The position numbers were made by a program, and so were the translations under genes. Source: Chloroflexota bacterium (GTDB lineage: Bacteria; Chloroflexota; Limnocylindria; Limnocylindrales; CSP1-4). From it: a stretch of 10,447 nucleotides of DNA. Shown piece by piece: positions 1-7,053 of this stretch. The DNA lies in NCBI GenBank assembly GCA_021789355.1, contig JAJYJR010000155.1, positions 1-10,447 on the forward strand, written 5' to 3'. Each line of letters opens with the position of its first letter. Positions within the stretch are counted from its first letter, which is position 1. A model generated the notes under the pieces. The model was not told the origin of the DNA, did not search any database, and saw only the letters and a list, made by a program, of their open reading frames with translations.

Positions 1-314
1 TCTGCCCAGGCGCCACCCGCGGCCGGGGAGCCACCCTCGGCCCCGTCGCCCCCGGCGCCCTCCTCCCCTGCCCCGCCCGCCACCGGCGGAATGCAGGCCA
101 GCTCGTCGCCGTCGGCCAACCGCTCGTCCGCATCGACGTAGGCCCCGTTCCGCGCGAAGCGCACGTACGGCCGGCCCGACGCCAGCTCGGGGTAGATGCC
201 CGCCAGCGCCGTCCACGCCTGGTCGACCGTCGCACCATCGGGCAGCTCCAGCTGGACCCGCGACGCCCTCGCGATCTCACGCTGCCGCGCGAACAGCCGC
301 ACGTGAACCCTCAT
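1..314 (-). CDS. moaD: MoaD-type molybdopterin synthase small subunit, extended past Gly-Gly (partial, possible MoaD-MoaE fusion)
   Basis: Ubiquitin-fold sulfur carrier of molybdenum cofactor synthesis. When thiocarboxylated at its C-terminal Gly-Gly, it donates sulfur to precursor Z with MoaE in the cytoplasm. The ATG at 314 is preceded by AGGGA (322-326) with 7 nt spacing. The product opens MRVHVRLFARQREIA, has the central LPDGATV and VRFARNGAYVDADERLADGDE segments, and reaches IPPVAGG at residues 75-81, the usual end of MoaD. The frame does not stop there. It continues at least 23 residues as a Gly/Ala/Glu-rich linker and is still open at the window edge (104 codons seen). Fused MoaD-MoaE proteins are known (mycobacterial MoaX), where the joined form must be cleaved after Gly-Gly; a fusion is my inference. 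It lies downstream of the membrane protein gene on the same strand. Confidence 0.85.
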   Translation of the reverse strand, partial: MRVHVRLFARQREIARASRVQLELPDGATVDQAWTALAGIYPELASGRPYVRFARNGAYVDADERLADGDELACIPPVAGGAGEEGAGGDGAEGGSPAAGGAWA

Positions 315-388
315 GCCGCCGTCCCTGCCGCCCGCGCCGCGCGGTCACGCCGCATCGCGCCGACGAGCCGCACCGTGCCGCCCATCAT
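311..388 (-). CDS. Possible 25-residue peptide ORF bridging the membrane gene and moaD
   Basis: This 26-codon frame begins with ATG at 388, sharing a base with the TGA of the upstream membrane protein gene (388-390). It ends in TGA at 311-313, overlapping the moaD ATG (312-314). The peptide is basic, opening MMGGTVRLVGAMRRDR and ending in Ala-rich residues. Stop/start overlap at both ends is what a translationally coupled leader would look like, but it could be chance in GC-rich sequence. The moaD ribosome site lies inside it. I recognise no family; treat it as a candidate only. Confidence 0.2.
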   Translation of the reverse strand: MMGGTVRLVGAMRRDRAARAAGTAA

Positions 389-1221
389 CACACCAGCAGC
401 CCCGCCCCGAAGTAAAGGCCCGCCGCCAGGATCGTCCCGGCCGCCACCGCCCCCACGTCGATGTACAGCAGCCCCGTCGCCGACTCCATCGATCGCGTCC
501 GCGCCGTCTGCAGCGCGCCCCACGTGACCGCCACCGGGAACACCAGCCCGATCAGCAGCCGCAGCCACACGAACAGCGCCCACGACCCGACCAGCGGTTC
601 GAACGGCGCCAGCCCGTCCCCCGCGCCCGTCGCCATCCAGGCCACGAACAGCGCCAGCTGGGCCCCCACCACCCAGGTCAGGGCCCGCGCCAGCAGCACC
701 AGCGGCCGCTCGGAGAGGCGCGGCGTCACGAGGTACCAGTGGCCCAGGATCATCGCCGCCAGGACGCCCCCCAGCGCTGCCGCCAGCGCCACCAGCTGCA
801 CCGTGAGCGGCACACCGCCCATGAGCCCGCCGGCCCATCCGAACGCGGCGATCGCCAGGGACGCCACGCCCGCCAGGACGCCGCCGATCCCGACAACCGG
901 CGCCCGCCGGTTCCGAGCCAGTGCCACCACGTAGGCCAGGGCCAGGACCGCGAGCGCCGCGAGCGCGGCCCTGCGCGGCAGGTCGAGCCCAGGCGACGCC
1001 ACGATCGCCAGCGCGGAGGAGGGCGCCGGGAGCGCCGTGTCGGCGAGCAACGCGAGTGTCGCCAGAACCGCCGAGCAGAACGCCGTAAAGCCCAGGAACC
1101 CCCGTGTCGCGTCCGTGCGCAGGCGCAACAGCACCACCGCCGCGAACGAGCCCACCGCGAGCGCGCTCAGCACGGTCCAGTTGATATACGCGAGGCTCTC
1201 GCCGATCGCCAACCCTGCCAC
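388..1221 (-). CDS. Multi-pass membrane protein of unknown function (about 8 helices)
   Basis: Encodes 277 residues almost wholly composed of hydrophobic segments. I see about eight membrane spans, roughly at residues 15-33, 43-60, 84-102, 108-130, 138-160, 175-198, 212-235 and 250-274. Noticeable motifs are GHWYLVTPRLSERPL (160-174), with a His at the end of span 5, and RSMESATGLLYI (243-254) before the last span. No enzymatic family is recognised. The GTG at 1221 is chosen because homology-like hydrophobic coding begins there and the frame upstream overlaps the opposite hydrolase gene. No Shine-Dalgarno precedes it, but a TACACT box 7 nt upstream would allow a leaderless message. A TTG at 1212 or a GTG further in is also possible. 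It is likely co-transcribed with moaD (73 bp gap), but a link to molybdenum cofactor is only contextual. Confidence 0.78.
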   Translation of the reverse strand: MAGLAIGESLAYINWTVLSALAVGSFAAVVLLRLRTDATRGFLGFTAFCSAVLATLALLADTALPAPSSALAIVASPGLDLPRRAALAALAVLALAYVVALARNRRAPVVGIGGVLAGVASLAIAAFGWAGGLMGGVPLTVQLVALAAALGGVLAAMILGHWYLVTPRLSERPLVLLARALTWVVGAQLALFVAWMATGAGDGLAPFEPLVGSWALFVWLRLLIGLVFPVAVTWGALQTARTRSMESATGLLYIDVGAVAAGTILAAGLYFGAGLLV

Positions 1222-1228
1222 GCACGCG

Positions 1229-1234
1229 AGTGTA
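1229..1234 (-). promoter_or_regulatory. Candidate -10 box (TACACT), leaderless start of the membrane gene
   Basis: On the minus strand TACACT lies 7 nt upstream of the GTG at 1221, so transcription could start at the start codon itself. No clear -35 is seen at 16-18 nt. No ribosome site is present, which fits a leaderless transcript. Confidence 0.3.
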
Positions 1235-1310
1235 GCCGTGGACGCAGGCAAGCGGCTCTCGGTCCTGGGACGGACGCTGCGCGCGGAGGCCCTTTCCCGG
1301 CCGGACCCGC

Positions 1311-1316
1311 TACGAT
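1311..1316 (+). promoter_or_regulatory. Candidate -10 box (TACGAT) for the UPF0173 gene
   Basis: TACGAT followed by GG occurs in the divergent gap about 100 nt before the hydrolase ATG. The same hexamer with similar flanks is found upstream of the sugar transferase (8817-8822, minus), where a matching -35 exists. Here no good -35 is visible. Confidence 0.25.
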
Positions 1317-1420
1317 GGCGCCCTGGGGCAGCCGCGACGGCGTCCCCCGGACGGTCCCATCGCCGTCCCGCGGGCCACCGTCCCCCCACGGCGAACGACC
1401 GACATGCGGGAGGTGGCGCG

Positions 1421-2152
1421 ATGGCGCTCGATCGCGAGACGACGATCCGCTGGTACGGGCATGCGTGCGTCGAGCTGGAGACGCCCGGCCGCAAGCGCGT
1501 GCTGATCGACCCCTGGTTCGGGAACCCGAAGTCGCCCCGGCCGGCGGCGTCGGTCGACCGGTGCGACCTGATGCTGGTCACGCACGGCCACAGCGACCAC
1601 ATGGGCGACGCCGTCGCGATCGCGAGCCGGACCCGGCCCGCCTGGCCCTGCATCCACGAGATGAGCCTCTGGCTGGCCCGCCGGCTGCCCGGCGGCCAGG
1701 ACGCCGTCACCGGCATGAACAAGGGCGGCACGTTCGAGGCGGCCGGCCTCCGGGTGACCATGGTGACCGCCGTCCACTCTGCGGGCGACTGGAACGCCCA
1801 GCTCGAGGCCCCCATGTACCTGGGCGACCCGGCCGGCTTCGTGGTGGAGCTCGAGAACGGGTACCGCGTCTACCACGCCGGCGACACCGACGTCTTCGGC
1901 GACATGCGCCTGGTCGGCGAGCTCTGGCATCCCGACCTCGCGCTGCTGCCGATCGGCGGCCACTACACCATGGATCCCCGCGCGGCGGCGCTGGCGGTCG
2001 AGCTGCTCGGCGTGACCGACGTCATGCCCATCCACTACGGCACGTTCCCGATCCTGGCCGGCACCCCGGACCAGCTGCGCGACGAGCTCTCGAAGCGCGG
2101 CCTGGGGAACGTCGAGGTGCACGCACCGGAACCGGGGAAAGCCGCGGAGTAG
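1421..2152 (+). CDS. UPF0173-type metal-dependent hydrolase (metallo-beta-lactamase fold)
   Basis: A 243-residue cytoplasmic protein, the usual length of the UPF0173 family. The zinc-binding signature THGHSDH is at residues 54-60. Later metal ligands and family motifs follow: HSAGDW (119-124), HAGDTDVFGDM (152-162), LPIGGHYTMDP (176-186) and PIHYGTFP (203-210). The N-terminal WYGHACVELE strand (11-20) is also typical. All catalytic motifs look intact. The start is set by GGGAGGTGG at 1408-1416, 7 nt before ATG; the frame is open further upstream but without family resemblance. The natural substrate of UPF0173 proteins is not established, so none is assigned. It stands alone, divergent from the membrane protein and followed by a gene-free stretch. 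Confidence 0.93.
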   Translation: MALDRETTIRWYGHACVELETPGRKRVLIDPWFGNPKSPRPAASVDRCDLMLVTHGHSDHMGDAVAIASRTRPAWPCIHEMSLWLARRLPGGQDAVTGMNKGGTFEAAGLRVTMVTAVHSAGDWNAQLEAPMYLGDPAGFVVELENGYRVYHAGDTDVFGDMRLVGELWHPDLALLPIGGHYTMDPRAAALAVELLGVTDVMPIHYGTFPILAGTPDQLRDELSKRGLGNVEVHAPEPGKAAE

Positions 2153-2175
2153 CCGCGAGCGCGGTCGCCTCGCGG
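2153..2175 (+). terminator. GC hairpin directly after the UPF0173 stop
   Basis: CCGCGAG (2153-2159) pairs with CTCGCGG (2169-2175) around a 9-nt loop, starting at the first base after the TAG. No T tract follows, so it may slow or end transcription by a factor-dependent route, or merely protect the 3' end. Confidence 0.3.
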
Positions 2176-2555
2176 TCCCCCGCGCGGATCGGCCGTCTCG
2201 CGAACTCTCCCGCGCATGCGACGGCGCGCGCGTGTCCGCCTGCGGGCGCAGCCGCACGCGCGTGGGCGAGGAGGCCTGTGTCTGGCCGAGCCAGGCAACC
2301 GCTCTGCCTGTTGCTGTCCCCGGCCAGTCAGCCCAGCGCGCGGTCTCCGATCCGGCCCGCGCATCGCAGTATCGCGCACACGGGCCACGACGGGCCAAGG
2401 TCGCGAGTCCCTCCCGGGCCACCGAACCTGGACCTGTCTCCGGTGCTGGCTCGCGCCGGCTGGCCCCGCATCACGACGAACGGGTCGGCAGGCTCTCCGG
2501 CCACCCATTCGCAGGCTATCCTGAGGGCGAGCGTCCGCGCCGCACGGGACCTGCA
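2176..2555. other. Gene-free stretch between hydrolase and deacetylase-like gene
   Basis: About 380 bp with long frames that translate to Arg/Pro/Ala-rich sequence of no recognisable family, so I see no gene. The only signal is a TATCCT box near its right end. No tRNA, repeat array or insertion sequence end is visible. Confidence 0.5.
2517..2522 (+). promoter_or_regulatory. Candidate -10 box (TATCCT) for the deacetylase-like gene
   Basis: TATCCT lies 33 nt before the chosen GTG at 2556, giving a leader of about 27 nt. No convincing -35 is visible. Confidence 0.25.
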
Positions 2556-3374
2556 GTGACACCCGTCTCGATCTGGAACCGGCTCTACGGCGACTTCCTG
2601 ATGCCGTCTCGGCTCGGCCGGTACCGACGCCTCCTCGAACGGTTTCTCCGGGCCGGGTACACGGTCGTCTCCGTCGAGCAGTTCTGGCACCTCAGTCCCG
2701 ACGACACCGCGCCGCCGCAGCACTATCTCATCCTGCGCCACGACGTGGACACTGATCCCCGCACCGCCGCGGCCATGTGGGACATCGAACGGGATCTGGG
2801 GATCGCCGGATCGTTCTACTTCCGGCTCTCGACCGTGGACGTGCCGCTCATGCAGGCGATCGCCTCCTCCGGCGGACAGGCCAGTTATCACTACGAGGAA
2901 CTCGCCACGCTGGCCAAGCACCGAGGTATCCGCCGCCGCGAGGATGCGGCCGCATGCCTGCCCGAGGCGCGGGAACTGTTCCGGGGCAATCTGGAGTCTC
3001 TGCGGGCCGCGACCGGGCTGCCGATGCGCGTCGTCGCTTCGCACGGCGACTTCGTCAACCGGAAGCTTCGCGTCCCGAACACCGCAATCCTCGCCGAGCC
3101 GACCTTCCGCCGGGAGGTCGGGATCAACCTCGAGACGTATGACGACGCGTTCATGCGTCGGGTTTCGAGTCGCCACTCCGACACGGGTCCCCCAAGGCAC
3201 TGGACTCCAGCCGACCCACTGCTCGCGATGGCCAGCGCCGAGCCGGTCATCTACGTCCTGGTGCACCCACGTCACTGGCGCGCATCCCCATATGTCAACG
3301 CCCGCGACGATCTCACGCGCGTCTTCGAAGGCGTGCGGTACTGGCTGGTTGCCCGGGGTTGGCTGGGCCGATGA
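2556..3374 (+). CDS. Polysaccharide-deacetylase-like protein (HDVD subgroup)
   Basis: A 272-residue protein resembling the NodB/CE4-like proteins found in surface-polysaccharide loci (WbmS-like). Motifs in order: LRHDVDTDPRTA (60-71), where the Asp pair would be the base and metal ligand; SFYFRLST (86-93); SYHYEELA (110-117); SHGDF (162-166); and VHPRHW (236-241). The stretch before YHYEE reads GGQAS where relatives as I recall them usually have GHEIG, so the motif is somewhat divergent. There is no signal peptide, which suggests a cytoplasmic role on nucleotide- or lipid-linked sugars. The GTG at 2556 is chosen because similarity starts there (VSIWNRLYGDFL) and a weak GGGA lies 6 nt upstream; the frame itself runs back to 2232. 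It precedes a sugar aminotransferase gene by 270 bp. Expected activity is removal of an N-acetyl group, but no substrate can be read from the sequence. Confidence 0.82.
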   Translation: MTPVSIWNRLYGDFLMPSRLGRYRRLLERFLRAGYTVVSVEQFWHLSPDDTAPPQHYLILRHDVDTDPRTAAAMWDIERDLGIAGSFYFRLSTVDVPLMQAIASSGGQASYHYEELATLAKHRGIRRREDAAACLPEARELFRGNLESLRAATGLPMRVVASHGDFVNRKLRVPNTAILAEPTFRREVGINLETYDDAFMRRVSSRHSDTGPPRHWTPADPLLAMASAEPVIYVLVHPRHWRASPYVNARDDLTRVFEGVRYWLVARGWLGR

Positions 3375-3377
3375 CGA

Positions 3378-3391
3378 CGGCCGCGCGGCCG
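3378..3391. repeat. 14-bp GC palindrome after the deacetylase-like gene
   Basis: CGGCCGCGCGGCCG is a perfect palindrome starting 3 bp after the TGA. It lacks a T tract. It could form a short stem at the 3' end of the message, but such palindromes are frequent in GC-rich DNA. Confidence 0.25.
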
Positions 3392-3609
3392 CGCCCTCGG
3401 GCCAACCTGGCAGGTTTCACCAGGGCGACGATTGAGCGTGCTCCTCTTCGGCGGTTGAGTCGGTCAGCGGTGCACACACGACAGCGTGCCGGACCGGCCT
3501 CGCGCCCCTGCCGAGCGGCGACACCATGGCGTTGGCGGTGCTTCCGGGCGAGTCGCACCGCCCTGAACGGGCAGGCCAACCGGCACGATCCCGGGCGCAG
3601 ATGGCGATG

Positions 3610-3615
3610 TAGGCT
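3610..3615 (+). promoter_or_regulatory. Candidate -10 box (TAGGCT) for the aminotransferase-FemAB pair
   Basis: TAGGCT sits 29 nt before the ATG at 3645, giving a short leader that still contains the GGAGGA ribosome site. No -35 resembling TTGACA is present at 16-18 nt. Confidence 0.3.
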
Positions 3616-3644
3616 GAACAGTCGTGATCCGCGGAGGACGCCCA

Positions 3645-4805
3645 ATGTCCGTGACGGCACACGCCGCCCACCGATCCATTCCGCTGGCCAGGCCGAACAT
3701 CGGCAGTCGCGAGCTGGAGCTCGTGACCGAGGTGCTCACCAGCGATGTCCTCGCCCTGGGGGACTTCGCGCGCCGGTTCGAGAAGGGAATCGCGGCACTG
3801 GCCGGCCGCGGCGAGGGAGTAGCGTGCTCGAGCGGTACGGCGGGGTTGCACCTGGCCGTGCGGGCGCTCGAGATCGGCGAGGGCGACGAGGTGATCACCA
3901 CCCCGTTCAGCTTCGTGGCCTCCGCGAACTGCCTCCTGTACGAGCGGGCAGTGCCACGCTTCGTGGACATCGAGGAGGACAGCCTGGGGATCGATCCTGA
4001 GCTGCTGGTGGAGGCCGCGTCGGACCGGACGCGGGCGGTTCTGCCCGTCCACGTCTTCGGCAGGCCGTGTCGGATCGACGCGATCGCATCGATCGCGCGT
4101 CATCATGGTTGGGCGCTGATCGAGGACGCGTGCGAGGGCCTGGGCTCGAGCATCGGCGGCCGCCCACTCGGCGGGTTCGGCGACGCCGCGGTCTTTGCCT
4201 TCTATCCCAACAAGCAGATCACCACCGGCGAGGGCGGCATGGTCGTCACCGACGACCATGCGCTGGCGGAGACGATGCGAAGCCTGCGCAACCAGGGCCG
4301 CGACCAGGACGGGGCGTGGCTCCGCCACGTGCGCCTCGGGTACAACTACCGGCTCGATGAGCTGTCGGCCGCGCTCGGCGTGGCCCAGCTCGAGCGCCGC
4401 CGGGAGCTGCAGCAGGAGCGCGCCCGGGTGGCCGCCGCCTACGAACGCGCCCTGGCAGGGCGCGACTGGGTGACCCTCCCACGGGTCGGGCCGGACGAGC
4501 AGGTCGATTGGTTCGTCTACGTGGTCCGGCTCGACCCGGCCATCGACCGCGATGCCCTCATCCAGCGGCTTGCTGCGCGCGGCATCCCGTCGCGCCCCTA
4601 CTTCCCGCCCATCCACCTCCAGCCCTTCTATCGGGAGCGCTTCGGGTTCGCTCCGGGGGACTTCCCCGTGACCGAACGGGTGGCGGCATCGACGCTCGCC
4701 CTGCCGTTCTCCAGCCGCCTGACCGACGAAGACGTGCAACTGGTCGCGGACACGCTGACGGAGGCCGCGGCCCGGCCGGCGGAACAGGCCACGAGGGCAT
4801 CCTGA
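3645..4805 (+). CDS. DegT/DnrJ/EryC1/StrS family sugar aminotransferase
   Basis: PLP-dependent transaminase that converts keto-sugar nucleotides to amino sugars, normally with glutamate as donor. The product has 386 residues, the normal family length. Visible elements are SSGTAGLHLA (62-71) for cofactor phosphate binding, TTPFSFVAS (85-93), IEDACEGLGS (159-168) with Asp161 expected to pair with the pyridine nitrogen, FAFYPNKQITTGEGGM (184-199) with Lys190 as Schiff-base lysine, and GYNYRLDELSAALG (232-245). The C-terminal RPYFPPIHLQPFY segment (317-329) is typical of the sugar-binding region. All key residues are present, so it should be active. The start is set by GGAGGA at 3633-3638, 6 nt before ATG; a GTG at 3624 lies upstream of that site. 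It overlaps the next gene by one base (TGATG), indicating coupled translation. Related enzymes include PglE- and PseC-type aminotransferases, but the exact sugar cannot be assigned. Confidence 0.95.
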   Translation: MSVTAHAAHRSIPLARPNIGSRELELVTEVLTSDVLALGDFARRFEKGIAALAGRGEGVACSSGTAGLHLAVRALEIGEGDEVITTPFSFVASANCLLYERAVPRFVDIEEDSLGIDPELLVEAASDRTRAVLPVHVFGRPCRIDAIASIARHHGWALIEDACEGLGSSIGGRPLGGFGDAAVFAFYPNKQITTGEGGMVVTDDHALAETMRSLRNQGRDQDGAWLRHVRLGYNYRLDELSAALGVAQLERRRELQQERARVAAAYERALAGRDWVTLPRVGPDEQVDWFVYVVRLDPAIDRDALIQRLAARGIPSRPYFPPIHLQPFYRERFGFAPGDFPVTERVAASTLALPFSSRLTDEDVQLVADTLTEAAARPAEQATRAS

Positions 4806-5890
4806 TGCGCGTGGACGTGCTCGGCCCGGACGCACCGGCATGGGACGAGGTGCTGAGCGGCGCCGAACGGGACGTCTACCACTCGGCGGGATACCACCGC
4901 TTCGCGCGGGAGCGCGGGGAAGGCAGTCCGCGTCTGCTGCTGGTTCAGGATGGTTCGCGCGGTCTTGCCTGGCCGTACCTGCTTCGAAGGATCGGCGACC
5001 TGCCGGAGTTTGCAGGTGCCGACGACACGGAGGTCACCTCCGTGTACGGGTATCCCGGACCGGTGGCCTGGGACTGCCGGGCCACCGACCCCTTCCTCGG
5101 GCAGGCCTGGTCCGCCGCGGTTGACGTGTGGCGCTCGGAGCGCGCGGTTGCCGTCTTCACACGGTTCAATCCCCTGCTCGGAAACGCAGAGATCGCCGCG
5201 ACGTTCTCCGTCGACTCAGTGCCCGATGCCGACAGCCCGGGCGTGGTGGCAGAGGGACCGACGGTCTCGGTCGATTGCACCATCGACGACGATGCCGCGA
5301 CGAGCGCCTACGCGCGAGCGCTTCGCCAGCACATCGCCGCCGCGCGCCGCGCGGGCCTGACGACGACCGAGGACGTGGAGTGGGCGGAGATCGGCACATT
5401 CGCGCGGCTCTACGGCGCGACCATGGCGATGAATGCGGCCGCCGACTACTACCTCATGGCGGAGCTGGACTTCGGGCGGTTGCGTGCCGCGCTTCCGGGC
5501 CATGTGCACCTCCTGGTCGCGAGGTGCGGCGCGGACGTCGCAGCAGCCGGCCTGTTCCTGGAGTTCGGCGGAATCGTTCAGGCGCACCTGCTCGCGTCGA
5601 ACGGCGCGTTCCATCACCTGTCCCCGGCGAAACTGCTCCTCGACGACGCCCGGCGGTGGGCGCGCGCGCGGGGGGAGCGCGTTCTGCACCTGGGCGGAGG
5701 GCGCGGCGCACGGGAAGATAGCCTCTTCTTCTTCAAGCGCGAGTTCTCAGGACGCCGACACGTGTTCTCCACAGGTCGGTGGGTCCTGGACCGACCGCGG
5801 TACGCCCGGCTCGTCGCCCAGCACGTGCGGGCGACGGGCGTGGAGACGCCCGACACGTTCTTCCCACGGTACCGCTCGGCAGCGATCTGA
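4805..5890 (+). CDS. FemAB-like / GNAT-fold acyltransferase
   Basis: A 361-residue protein built like FemAB-type proteins, with two GNAT-like halves. The N-terminal half has DVYHSAGYHRFARERGEG (22-39), a common FemAB opening, and SVYGYPGPVAW. The C-terminal half runs from YYLMAELDFGRLRAAL (about 214) through HLLVARCGADVAAAGLF and HHLSPAKLLLDDARRWA to HLGGGRGAREDSLFFFKREF (about 293-312). The LGGG and FFFKREFSG segments are strong family marks. Known relatives transfer amino acids from tRNA to cell-wall peptides or acyl groups in polysaccharide loci. Here the position after a sugar aminotransferase suggests acylation of the new amino group, which is inference. The ATG overlaps the upstream TGA by one base, and GAGGG at 4793-4797 is 7 nt upstream. 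There is no signal peptide, so it should act in the cytoplasm. Confidence 0.85.
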   Translation: MRVDVLGPDAPAWDEVLSGAERDVYHSAGYHRFARERGEGSPRLLLVQDGSRGLAWPYLLRRIGDLPEFAGADDTEVTSVYGYPGPVAWDCRATDPFLGQAWSAAVDVWRSERAVAVFTRFNPLLGNAEIAATFSVDSVPDADSPGVVAEGPTVSVDCTIDDDAATSAYARALRQHIAAARRAGLTTTEDVEWAEIGTFARLYGATMAMNAAADYYLMAELDFGRLRAALPGHVHLLVARCGADVAAAGLFLEFGGIVQAHLLASNGAFHHLSPAKLLLDDARRWARARGERVLHLGGGRGAREDSLFFFKREFSGRRHVFSTGRWVLDRPRYARLVAQHVRATGVETPDTFFPRYRSAAI

Positions 5891-5990
5891 CCCGGCGACG
5901 ATACCCCCCGAGGCGGTCGGCGGCCCTGGGTCGGAGCTGGTCGGTCGCGCGCCACCGGTTACCGTCGATTTCCGCGGAGAAACCTGGCGG
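5891..5990. other. Convergent gap between FemAB-like gene and DegT-like gene
   Basis: One hundred bases between two facing gene ends. I looked for a bidirectional terminator and found no strong stem with a T tract. Only short GC-rich inverted segments are present. Confidence 0.4.
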
Positions 5991-7049
5991 TCAGGCAGAC
6001 CCTGCAGCCTCGATGAGCGCGCCGACGCGTTCCATGTCCTCGCGACTGTACCGGCCATCGCAGTGGATCGACAGCAGACGCCGGCTCATGTCCCGCGCCT
6101 GCCGACCCACCTCGACCACCGTCTCCTCGAGCTGCCACAGGACCGCGGGGAACACTGCCTCCCGGATGAGACCGGCACGCACCCGGTCGCGCCGCTCCTG
6201 GCTGTCGAGCAACAGGACGACAGAGAACGGCACCTGACCTGGCGCGGGCCGGAGCACCGAGACCCACTTGACTCCGTCCAGACTCCGGCTCAGCGTCTCC
6301 CAGTTCGACAGCCGTGCCTTGCGCCAGGTCTCCAGCGGAAACGTTGCGAGCATGACGCGCGCCAGTTCCGTCACAGCCGAGATGCTGCCAACGCCGAACG
6401 CCGCCTCGGCACGCATCTCGAGCGACCGATATGCCTCGGGATCGACTGCATGGCCGTCGAGATACATCGCCTTGAGGAGCATGGCGCTGACTTTCGTCGC
6501 CGAGGCCTTCCTCCGCTGCTCGGTCTGACGCGGAGGCGGGGGAAGCGAGTGGTTGCGCGGCGACCAGAGAACGCCACCCTCCGGCAACGGTAGCGTCTTG
6601 CGAAGTGAGGCGATGCAGTAGTCTGCGGCACTGGAACGCGCCCAGTCCGAAGTGAGATCGTGCGAGTGATCCTCGACGATCTCCACTCCCTCGCGCGGCT
6701 TGGCCGCGAACGGCGCACGAAGCCCGAAGTAGTTCATGACGAGGACGGCGTCACCCGACCGCGCGTCCGGCATGCGTGGCGGAGTGTCGAACGGCAGATC
6801 AGGGTACGGCACCAGCTCGAGGTCCGGCCGAACGAGAGCGGCTACGACCGACTGGCAGAAGTAGTCGGGCACCCAGAGCCGCCGCCACCCTCGCCGACGC
6901 ACCCCCTCCGCGAGAAGCATCCGGAGTGCATCGCGCCCGCACGAGAGCAGCAGACCAGCTTCCCACGGCTCGGCCCGAGGGCGATCTCCAGGAGGCACCC
7001 GCAGCCAGTGATACTCCGACCCATGTTCCCAGCGATCGATGCGCCTCAT
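5991..7049 (-). CDS. Divergent DegT-fold (PLP aminotransferase-like) protein
   Basis: A 352-residue protein with the outline of the DegT aminotransferase fold but little else in common with the one at 3645. SCGRDALRMLL (36-46) matches the phosphate-binding SGTxAL site. VMNYFGLRAPF (104-114) follows the core strand. VEDHSHDLTSDW (125-136) matches the EDACEGLG site, with Asp127 as the pyridine partner. SLRKTLPLPEGG (148-159) puts Lys151 at the Schiff-base position. The family's GYNYRxxELxAAxG motif is missing and is replaced by a basic stretch around residues 170-190. PLP binding is therefore plausible, while ordinary sugar transamination is uncertain. Its ATG is only 4 bp after the stop of the sugar transferase, so the two form an operon with coupled translation; the ribosome site is weak (GGAT). 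It may act as an aminotransferase on an unusual substrate or as a non-catalytic partner. Confidence 0.8.
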   Translation of the reverse strand: MRRIDRWEHGSEYHWLRVPPGDRPRAEPWEAGLLLSCGRDALRMLLAEGVRRRGWRRLWVPDYFCQSVVAALVRPDLELVPYPDLPFDTPPRMPDARSGDAVLVMNYFGLRAPFAAKPREGVEIVEDHSHDLTSDWARSSAADYCIASLRKTLPLPEGGVLWSPRNHSLPPPPRQTEQRRKASATKVSAMLLKAMYLDGHAVDPEAYRSLEMRAEAAFGVGSISAVTELARVMLATFPLETWRKARLSNWETLSRSLDGVKWVSVLRPAPGQVPFSVVLLLDSQERRDRVRAGLIREAVFPAVLWQLEETVVEVGRQARDMSRRLLSIHCDGRYSREDMERVGALIEAAGSA

Positions 7050-7053
7050 CTCG

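Noticed and set aside
2232..2555. N-terminal extension of the deacetylase-like protein
   Set aside because: The extra 108 residues are Arg/Pro/Ser-rich and unlike the family; the GTG at 2556 fits the family start and a -10 box lies inside the extension.
313..2559. A 748-codon plus-strand open frame
   Set aside because: The product is Arg/Pro/His-rich with no domain and runs antisense to the membrane gene and across the UPF0173 gene in another frame; it is a GC-rich shadow.
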